Source of the DNA: Flavobacteriaceae bacterium
GTDB taxonomy: Bacteria > Bacteroidota > Bacteroidia > Flavobacteriales > Flavobacteriaceae
DNA length: 7,265 bases
Reading direction: 5' to 3'
NCBI GenBank assembly: GCA_008081175.1
Contig: VMCW01000059.1
Coordinates: forward strand, 1 to 7,265
Shown: positions 1 to 5,871 of the stretch, piece by piece
Layout: every line of letters begins with the position of its first letter
Numbering within the stretch: position 1 is the first letter of the stretch
Notes under the pieces: model-generated
What the model saw: only the letters and a program-made list of their open reading frames with translations
Database searches by the model: none
Told to the model about the DNA's origin: nothing
Made by a program: the position numbers and the translations under genes

Positions 1-1370
1 ATTTTATTGAACTCAAATCAAAACACGATAGCGAAATACACCAAAGAGAAAAAAGAATTACAGAAGTTGAGTCCAAAGCTCGACACTTGCAGTCTATAGC
101 TCAAAAAGAAGTCGCTAAAAATACAATGCTGCAGAAAACACTTGAACAAGAGTCTCAAAAATTAGAAAAAGAAAAACACAAATTAGAAATCAAAGGCAAG
201 GAATTAGAGGAAAAAATTCAAACTCAAATTTCAAAGTTAGAAGCACTTTCAAATCTCTCTGCAGAGGAAGCCAAAAAAGAAATTATTGAAAGTTTAAAAG
301 AAAAGGCAAAAGCGGAAGCCATGGCTTTTGTTCAGAACAGTGTAGAAGAGGCTAAACTTACAGCCCAGCAAGAGGCTAAAAAAATCATTATCAATACCAT
401 ACAGCGTATCGGAACTGAAGAAGCCATTGATAATTGTGTTTCTGTTTTCAATCTTGATTCCGATGATATAAAAGGAAGAATTATTGGTAGAGAAGGTAGA
501 AATATACGCACACTAGAAGCCGAAACTGGTGTGGAAATTATTGTAGACGACACCCCAGAGGCAATCATATTATCCTGCTTTGATCCAGTACGAAGAGAAA
601 TCGCTCGACTTTCCTTACATCGACTGGTAAGTGATGGGCGAATACACCCTGCAAGAATAGAAGAAGTAGTTCAAAAGATTCGGCAACAAATTGAAAATGA
701 AATCATCGAAATAGGGAAAAGAACAATCATAGATCTTGGGATTCACGGACTTCATCCAGAGCTGGTACGAATAGTAGGACGAATGAAATACCGTTCTTCT
801 TATGGACAAAATCTATTGCAGCACTCTAGAGAGGTTGCGAAACTATGTGGAGTGATGGCATCTGAACTGGGTTTAAATCCCAAATTAGCAAAACGCGCAG
901 GATTATTGCACGATATAGGTAAGGTTCCAGAAGAAGAAGCTGAGACTCCTCACGCACTTCTGGGAATGGAATGGGCTGAAAAGTATGGAGAAAAAACTGA
1001 CGTTTGTAACGCTATAGGGGCACATCACGATGAGATAGAAATGAAGTCATTACTTGCTCCCATAGTTCAAGTATGTGATGCTATTTCGGGTGCACGTCCA
1101 GGGGCTAGACGTCAAGTTTTAGACAGTTATGTACAGCGTTTGAAAGACTTGGAAAAAACCGCATTAGATTTTTCAGGTGTAAATAAGGCTTATGCCATTC
1201 AAGCAGGGAGAGAACTTCGGGTTTTTGTTGAAAGCGAAAAAGTATCTGACGATGAAGCTGCACGCTTATCTTTTGAAATATCACAAAAAATACAAACCGA
1301 CATGACCTACCCGGGTCAAGTGAAAGTAACTGTGATACGGGAAACCCGATCAGTTAATGTAGCCAAGTAA
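1..1370 (+). CDS. rny: Ribonuclease Y (RNase Y), 5'-truncated by window edge
   Basis: Membrane-anchored endoribonuclease that starts mRNA decay. The reading frame (first full codon at base 3) is open to the left edge, giving 455 visible residues. The family is usually about 520 residues, so the N-terminal membrane anchor and the start of the coiled coil are missing. Visible residues 1 to about 130 are a charged Lys/Glu/Gln-rich coiled coil. A KH RNA-binding domain follows, with the GREGRN loop at about 162-167. The HD metal-dependent phosphohydrolase domain has His274 (HSREV) and the His303-Asp304 pair (LLHDIGK). The conserved C-terminus (YPGQVKVTVIRETR) is intact. A TTG at base 87 could be taken as a start, but it lies inside the coiled coil and the frame continues upstream, so I reject it. 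The gene ends 4 bases before the stop of the convergent glpF. No truncation or frameshift is seen in the visible part. Confidence 0.96.
   Translation, partial: FIELKSKHDSEIHQREKRITEVESKARHLQSIAQKEVAKNTMLQKTLEQESQKLEKEKHKLEIKGKELEEKIQTQISKLEALSNLSAEEAKKEIIESLKEKAKAEAMAFVQNSVEEAKLTAQQEAKKIIINTIQRIGTEEAIDNCVSVFNLDSDDIKGRIIGREGRNIRTLEAETGVEIIVDDTPEAIILSCFDPVRREIARLSLHRLVSDGRIHPARIEEVVQKIRQQIENEIIEIGKRTIIDLGIHGLHPELVRIVGRMKYRSSYGQNLLQHSREVAKLCGVMASELGLNPKLAKRAGLLHDIGKVPEEEAETPHALLGMEWAEKYGEKTDVCNAIGAHHDEIEMKSLLAPIVQVCDAISGARPGARRQVLDSYVQRLKDLEKTALDFSGVNKAYAIQAGRELRVFVESEKVSDDEAARLSFEISQKIQTDMTYPGQVKVTVIRETRSVNVAK
1333..1352. terminator. Weak candidate hairpin near the rny/glpF convergence
   Basis: TGAT-A-CGGG-AAA-CCCG-ATCA can fold as an 8-pair stem with one bulged base and a 3-base loop. 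It lies within the last rny codons and 22 bases past the glpF stop, so on the minus strand it could help end the glp transcript. No T-run follows on either strand, and the sequence encodes conserved rny residues (VIRETRSV), so it may be coincidental. Confidence 0.2.
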
Positions 1371-1374
1371 GGGA

Positions 1375-2121
1375 TTAGTTGACTAAAAGGGTAAAAACCA
1401 ATCCAGCTGCTGATCCCCCTAAAAAGGGTCCAACTATGGGTACCCAGCTGTATCCCCAATCTGCATCTTTATTTTTTCTAGGAAGGAATTGATAAACGAG
1501 TCGAGGTCCAAAATCACGAGCAGGATTTATGGCATATCCTGTAGTACCCCCTAAGGCCATTCCAATTAACCATACCAAAATCCCAACGGGAAGTGCATCC
1601 AAAGAGCCTAAACCGAAATTTTCAATCTCGCTACCGTTTATTTCAATATTTGGTCCTGCAATAAACAAAGCGCCAAATACCAACATAAAAGTACCTATAG
1701 CCTCGCTAAACAAGTTGTTTTTATAGTTTCTAATAGCAGGACCTGTACAAAAAGTGCTTCTTACAGAGGCCTCATCTTCTGTTTGACGATAGTGATCTAT
1801 ATAGGTAAGGTAGGCCAGCCAGCTACCTAGCATTGCCCCTAAAAGTTGAGCTCCAAAATATCCAGGCACCAGGGCCCAAGAAAATTTACCAGCACATGCC
1901 AGACCTAAAGTAACTGCAGGGTTGAGGTGGGCACCACTGAACTGAGATGTGATATAGACACTAACAAATACAGCAAATCCCCATGCAGCAGTAATTAATA
2001 CCCAGGGTGTCTGTCCTTCAGCTATTGTTTTTTTTAAATTGACATTTGCTACCACACCCGCACCAAAAAGTAGCAGGATTGCAGTTCCAATAAACTCAGC
2101 GAAATATGGATTTAAAATCAT
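1375..2121 (-). CDS. glpF: Glycerol facilitator / aquaglyceroporin (MIP family)
   Basis: Inner-membrane channel for passive uptake of glycerol, 248 residues and full length. Six hydrophobic membrane segments and two re-entrant NPA half-helices are visible: GAHLNPAVT (Asn67-Pro68-Ala69) and GYAINPARD (Asn199-Pro200-Ala201). Asp203 directly after NPAR is a known mark of glycerol-conducting members, as opposed to strict water channels. By alignment from memory to E. coli GlpF, the selectivity filter would be Trp47, Gly187, Tyr196 and Arg202, with Tyr replacing the E. coli Phe200. The ATG overlaps the glpD stop (ATGA), so translation is probably coupled to glpD. It is the last gene of the minus-strand cluster and meets rny tail to tail. 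The operon context (glpK, glpD) supports glycerol as substrate; a broader polyol or water permeability cannot be excluded. Confidence 0.95.
   Translation of the reverse strand: MILNPYFAEFIGTAILLLFGAGVVANVNLKKTIAEGQTPWVLITAAWGFAVFVSVYITSQFSGAHLNPAVTLGLACAGKFSWALVPGYFGAQLLGAMLGSWLAYLTYIDHYRQTEDEASVRSTFCTGPAIRNYKNNLFSEAIGTFMLVFGALFIAGPNIEINGSEIENFGLGSLDALPVGILVWLIGMALGGTTGYAINPARDFGPRLVYQFLPRKNKDADWGYSWVPIVGPFLGGSAAGLVFTLLVN
2118..2121 (-). promoter_or_regulatory. ATGA stop/start overlap, glpD-glpF
   Basis: The TGA of glpD and the ATG of glpF share bases (ATGA on the minus strand). This arrangement commonly gives translational coupling by re-initiation, keeping facilitator synthesis tied to the dehydrogenase. 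No strong purine-rich ribosome site precedes the ATG; the upstream bases are AT-rich glpD codons. Confidence 0.7.
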
Positions 2122-3665
2122 AATTGATAGTTTTTTAAAACGGGTTTGAAAATTTTTAATTGGTGTTCAACCCAATTTGAATCTTTTTCTATGAATGAGG
2201 CCATTATTTCAGCAACTTTTGGTGCAATTTTTTCGGTTTCATATGCATCAATAAAGAGACCTCGGCTTCTTCTTGCAAGTACATCTTCTAAACAGACTGC
2301 CATTTCTTCTTTTACTGCCCAATGAATTTGGTTTTTTGTCAAGTGGAATTTTTTGGAAAGCGAGGTATTGCCTGCTGCATCCAATGCTTTGATTTTCTCT
2401 CGCTCTGTTCCATAACAGTGAAGGGGTTCAGACCAATTTGTAGTTGGGTCATAACCATGAATGGCTAATGTTTCGGTATTGCACTTTTTTTCAGAAAAAC
2501 CCCCTACCAGTTGAACGGTATTTACGGCGTCCTCTGCAATTTTTCTATAGGTGGTCCACTTACCCCCCAAAACACTTATTAAACCACTTGTACTGACTGT
2601 TATTTTGTGGTGTCGAGAAACTTCTTTAGTGCTTTCTTTTTTGTTATTTGAAGCAGCTAGGGGTCGTAGACCGGCAAAGACACTCTTTACATCAGATCTT
2701 TTTGGTTTTTTTGTCATGTAAGCGCCGGCATTTTCAAGGATAAAATCAATTTCCTGCTCCAATGCGATGGGTTCTTCCAAGGAACTATCTATTGGTGTAT
2801 CTGTAGTGCCTACAACTACAGAACCATTCCAAGGAACTGCAAACAATACTCTTCCATCGGAAGTATGGGGAACCATAATAGCATGGGGACCGTCTAGAAA
2901 CTTTTTTTCCAAAACCAAATGAACTCCTTGAGAGGGTCGAATTAGTGGTTTTGCATTTTTCTGATCCATCCTTACAATTTCGTCAGAAAAGACTCCAGTG
3001 GCGTTGACAATAACTTTAGCAGAAATGGATTTTTTTTGTTCATTCAATCGGTCGATGAAATCTACTCCGTTTATTAGATCGTTTTCTTTCGTAAATCCAA
3101 TTACCTCTACATAATTGAGCAATGTAGCTCCTTCTTTTGTTGCGGTAAGCGCAAGGCTTATTGCCATACGTGCATCGTCAAATTGTCCATCGTGATAGAT
3201 GACCCCTCCTTTTAGTCCTTCTTTATTTACATTAGGAATATGAGATAATGTTTCATCCTTATCCAAAAGGGTAGAGGGTCCTAAACCTAATTTACCGGCC
3301 ATCATATCATATACTTTCAGTCCCAATCCATAAAATGGACTACTCCACCACTCATAAGAAGGAATTACAAAACTTAAATCTCGTACTAAATGAGGAGCAT
3401 TTTTGCGCATTATACCTCGTTCTCTTAGGGCTTCGATGACTAAGGAGATATCTCCGTTTTGAAGATAGCGAACACCACCGTGTACAAGTTTTGTGCTCCT
3501 GGAGGAGGTTCCCTTTGCAAAATCATTTTTTTCTAGAAGTAGTGTTTTTAACCCTCTATTTGCAGCATCAACAGCAATTCCCAGCCCTGAGGCACCACCG
3601 CCAATTACAACAAGATCCCATTCCGGAGTTTGGTCAAGATGGTAGAGACTTTCATTACGATTCAT
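2118..3665 (-). CDS. glpD: Aerobic-type glycerol-3-phosphate dehydrogenase (FAD)
   Basis: Oxidises sn-glycerol-3-phosphate to dihydroxyacetone phosphate at the cytoplasmic face of the membrane, giving electrons to quinone. It is 515 residues. The N-terminal Rossmann FAD motif is GGGASG (Gly22-Gly27), ending in Glu45 for the ribose. The family signature follows: GTSSRSTKLVHGGVRYL at residues 52-68. A DAO-type substrate domain contains VFAGLRPL and LGGKWTTYR, and the C-terminal helical domain (EEMAVCLEDVLARRSRG) is present. The length is close to E. coli GlpD (about 500) and lacks the extra internal segment of the roughly 600-residue H2O2-forming GlpO oxidases, so a dehydrogenase is the better call. 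One base separates its ATG from the glpK stop, and its own stop overlaps the glpF start. The start is well placed because the FAD motif begins about 15 residues in. Confidence 0.96.
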   Translation of the reverse strand: MNRNESLYHLDQTPEWDLVVIGGGASGLGIAVDAANRGLKTLLLEKNDFAKGTSSRSTKLVHGGVRYLQNGDISLVIEALRERGIMRKNAPHLVRDLSFVIPSYEWWSSPFYGLGLKVYDMMAGKLGLGPSTLLDKDETLSHIPNVNKEGLKGGVIYHDGQFDDARMAISLALTATKEGATLLNYVEVIGFTKENDLINGVDFIDRLNEQKKSISAKVIVNATGVFSDEIVRMDQKNAKPLIRPSQGVHLVLEKKFLDGPHAIMVPHTSDGRVLFAVPWNGSVVVGTTDTPIDSSLEEPIALEQEIDFILENAGAYMTKKPKRSDVKSVFAGLRPLAASNNKKESTKEVSRHHKITVSTSGLISVLGGKWTTYRKIAEDAVNTVQLVGGFSEKKCNTETLAIHGYDPTTNWSEPLHCYGTEREKIKALDAAGNTSLSKKFHLTKNQIHWAVKEEMAVCLEDVLARRSRGLFIDAYETEKIAPKVAEIMASFIEKDSNWVEHQLKIFKPVLKNYQL

Positions 3666-3666
3666 C

Positions 3667-5151
3667 TTACTTTGAATTGCTCACTTTGGAAATGCGTTCC
3701 TCCCATAAAGAGATGATTCTAGAGTTTTCTTCTTTTTGTTCGGGTTTAAACTTTTGATTTACAGACCAGATCTCGGACAAACTTTCTAAAGAAGGCCAGA
3801 AACCAGTTGCTAATCCAGCAAAAAAAGCAGCTCCTAAAGCGGTAGTTTCTGTAGTTTCAGGGCGAATTACGTCTACGCCTAATACGTTGGATTGGATTTG
3901 CATTAAGAGGTTGTTGGTGCTTCCACCGCCGTCAACTTTAAGAGACTTAAAAGTGATCTGAGCGTCTTTTTGCATGGCATTGATAATTTCTTTTGTTCGC
4001 ATGGCAATTGCTTCTAGAGTGGCTCGAGCTAGATGTCCTTTCTGTGTTCCTCTAGTAATTCCAATTATAGAACCTGTAGCGTGAGGATCCCAATAGGGAG
4101 CTCCAAGACCTGCAAGGGCAGGAATAAAGGTGACCCCGCCATTATTTTCAACGGTTTTAGCAAGTGGTTCAATTTCTGCGGCAGTAGAAATGATCCCTAG
4201 TTGATCTCTTAGCCATTGAACAGCAGCGCCTGCAATGAAGACACTTCCTTCTAATGCATAATGTACTTTTCCATTGAGTTGATACCCTATTGTGGTAAGC
4301 ATTTTATTTTTTGATTGTACGGGGGTTTCACCTGTATTCATGACACAAAAACATCCCGTACCGTAGGTGTTTTTCACATCACCTGCTTGTATACACATTT
4401 GTCCAAATAAAGCGGCTTGTTGATCTCCTGCTATTCCACTAATAGTTAGGGGGCTTTCAAATAAACCAGCAGCTGTAGATCCTATCGTTTCTGAGCAAGA
4501 AACCACCTTGGGAAGAAGGGGCCTAGGAACTTCTAATACATCTAGAAGTTCTTGATCCCATTCTAAATTGTGAATATTAAATAGTAAGGTCCTACTCGCA
4601 TTAGTTACATCTGTAACGTGAACATCTCCTTTGGTTAGGTTCCAAATGAGCCAACTGTCTACAGTACCAAAGGCAAGTGCTCCACTTTCAGCTTGAGAAC
4701 GTAATTCAGGGTTTTGATCCAGAATCCATTTTATTTTAGTGCCAGAAAAATAAGCGTCAAGAAGCAGACCTGTTTTGTTGTAAAAGAGTTCTGCTTTCCC
4801 CTTTTTTTCTATTTCCTCACAGATTGTAGCTGTTCTTCGGTCTTGCCATACTATGGCATTATAAACAGGTTTTCCTGTTTTGCGGTCCCAAATTACTGTG
4901 GTTTCACGTTGATTAGTAATTCCCATTGCATGGATTTGTGAAGCACTAATGTTTGTCTTTTCCATTACTTCACGGATCGCCTTTAGCTGGGTTTCCCAAA
5001 TTTCAATTGGATCGTGTTCAACCCATCCCTCTTTGGGAAAATGTTGGGTAAATTCATACTGTGAAACCCCAACCGTTTCGCCTTTATTATTAAAAATTAT
5101 CGCTCTGGAACTTGTTGTTCCGGCATCTATAGCCAATACAAAATTTTTCAT
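3667..5151 (-). CDS. glpK: Glycerol kinase
   Basis: ATP-dependent kinase of the FGGY family that makes sn-glycerol-3-phosphate, trapping glycerol in the cytoplasm. It is 494 residues from the ATG at 5151. A TTG one codon upstream would add one residue, but ATG gives the usual MKNFVLAIDAGTTSSR beginning. The nucleotide loop is DAGTTSSR (9-16). Probable glycerol-contacting residues are Arg82-Glu83, Tyr134 and Asp243 (catalytic base, in GIAGDQQ), matching E. coli Arg83-Glu84, Tyr135 and Asp245. GTGCF (264-268), DGGGSTNN and the C-terminal ALGAAFFAGLATGFW are also conserved. The E. coli fructose-1,6-bisphosphate loop (GGKGGTR) and the C-terminal EIIA-Glc site are not recognisable. There is no histidine in residues 195-242 where the Firmicute HPr-phosphorylated His would lie. 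It sits 19 bases after the preceding gene and 1 base before glpD. Confidence 0.97.
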   Translation of the reverse strand: MKNFVLAIDAGTTSSRAIIFNNKGETVGVSQYEFTQHFPKEGWVEHDPIEIWETQLKAIREVMEKTNISASQIHAMGITNQRETTVIWDRKTGKPVYNAIVWQDRRTATICEEIEKKGKAELFYNKTGLLLDAYFSGTKIKWILDQNPELRSQAESGALAFGTVDSWLIWNLTKGDVHVTDVTNASRTLLFNIHNLEWDQELLDVLEVPRPLLPKVVSCSETIGSTAAGLFESPLTISGIAGDQQAALFGQMCIQAGDVKNTYGTGCFCVMNTGETPVQSKNKMLTTIGYQLNGKVHYALEGSVFIAGAAVQWLRDQLGIISTAAEIEPLAKTVENNGGVTFIPALAGLGAPYWDPHATGSIIGITRGTQKGHLARATLEAIAMRTKEIINAMQKDAQITFKSLKVDGGGSTNNLLMQIQSNVLGVDVIRPETTETTALGAAFFAGLATGFWPSLESLSEIWSVNQKFKPEQKEENSRIISLWEERISKVSNSK

Positions 5152-5170
5152 CAAGACGATTTAAAATTGG

Positions 5171-5869
5171 TTAGGAAATTAAATTTCCATCTTCATCCCA
5201 AACTGCGGTATCATTTCTTTTGGATTGATCTACAAATTTGGGCATCCAGTCTTCATCATAAGACATGCCGTGTTCCTTTAAAACATCCTCTGGGACCCCA
5301 TCCCAAACATTGGGCTGATTTCCTTGATAACCCAGTTCTTTTATTCCTTGAGCAGAGGTAAAGTAACCTGTGAGAACAAGATTACGCATCAGAGAAAAGA
5401 ACTGTACTTCTTGTTTTTGTTCGTTTGCTTTTGGATCTGGATAGGCAATGAGATCGAGTACTTGGTGTTGTTCTTCTTCAGAACAATTGATAAAGTCTTT
5501 ACCATAAGTCCTGTTGCAGTGGTTATCCAACCACATGAGTCCTCCTCGAAGAGGAGTTTGCATACTAGGAAAGTCCTTTGCCATAAATTCAATAAAATCT
5601 GGAACCCCTGCTTGTTCTATTGTGCCTTCTTCTGTGGGTGGAAGTATTAAATTTGCCAAGCGAGTTAGGGTGTTTTTCTCTGTATTTTCAAAAAACTGTT
5701 CAGAAAGAAGTTTTTCGTCATAGGCTGCTTCTTTTGGAGTCCTGCCGTATTGATACTGCCAAATTTTTTCATTTATTTCTTGTTCTGGTGCAGTTACGCA
5801 ACTCTCTAAGGCCAGGCCTCCAGCCATACTGCCCAAAAATAGTGATCGAATGCTGTCTCTTCTATTCAT
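5171..5869 (-). CDS. Gluconate 2-dehydrogenase subunit 3-like protein (small subunit of GMC dehydrogenase)
   Basis: Small partner subunit of a periplasm-facing FAD dehydrogenase complex, 232 residues. In related complexes (gluconate, fructose, FAD-glucose and glucoside-3 dehydrogenases) this subunit carries a Tat signal and takes the folded catalytic subunit across the membrane as a passenger. Here the N-terminus has Arg3-Arg4, a hydrophobic stretch (LFLGSMAGGLAL, 10-21) and Cys24 in an LESC lipobox-like context. The rest resembles the subunit 3 family: NTLTRLANLILPPTE, a GVPDFIEFMAKDF block, LRGGLMWLDNHCNRTYG, then FFSLMRNLVLTGYFTS and a GYQGNQPNVWDG block near the end. It starts 2 bases after the GMC oxidoreductase stop, which fits one complex. 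No substrate can be deduced from this subunit. A less likely reading is a non-exported chaperone-like protein. Confidence 0.88.
   Translation of the reverse strand: MNRRDSIRSLFLGSMAGGLALESCVTAPEQEINEKIWQYQYGRTPKEAAYDEKLLSEQFFENTEKNTLTRLANLILPPTEEGTIEQAGVPDFIEFMAKDFPSMQTPLRGGLMWLDNHCNRTYGKDFINCSEEEQHQVLDLIAYPDPKANEQKQEVQFFSLMRNLVLTGYFTSAQGIKELGYQGNQPNVWDGVPEDVLKEHGMSYDEDWMPKFVDQSKRNDTAVWDEDGNLIS
5174..5188. repeat. Perfect 7-1-7 inverted repeat at the subunit 3 / glpK junction
   Basis: GGAAATT-A-AATTTCC is a perfect inverted repeat in the last codons of the subunit 3 gene, directly before its TAA and 23 bases upstream of the glpK ATG. It could be an operator or a weak RNA hairpin. A repeat of this size is expected about once by chance in AT-rich DNA of this length, so only the position makes it notable. 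Confidence 0.3.
5798..5869 (-). other. Candidate Tat/lipoprotein signal of the small subunit
   Basis: Codons 1-24 encode a twin-arginine pair at residues 3-4, a moderately hydrophobic stretch at 10-21 and a cysteine at 24 in LESC. The motif after RR (DSIRSLFLG) departs from the strict Tat consensus, and Glu at the -2 position is unusual for a lipobox, so both the export route and lipidation are inferred. Confidence 0.55.
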
Positions 5870-5871
5870 CG

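Noticed and set aside
87..89. TTG as the start codon of rny
   Set aside because: The frame is open to base 3 with coiled-coil-type codons and the family needs a further N-terminal anchor, so the gene begins outside the window.
332..809. Antisense open frames within rny
   Set aside because: They lie opposite a strongly conserved coding region, show no recognisable domain, and are explained as shadows.
1404..1450. Two CAGCTG sites, CCCT-AAAA-AGGG and TGGGTACCCA as a possible rny terminator
   Set aside because: The stems are 3-5 pairs, lie in glpF coding sequence, and no T-run follows directly (the nearest is over 20 bases away).
3491..3757. Plus-strand open frame across the glpK/glpD junction
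   Set aside because: It is antisense to two conserved genes and its translation has no recognisable features.
5152..5154. TTG one codon upstream as the glpK start
   Set aside because: The adjacent ATG at 5151 gives the standard glycerol kinase N-terminus; TTG would add a single residue without support.
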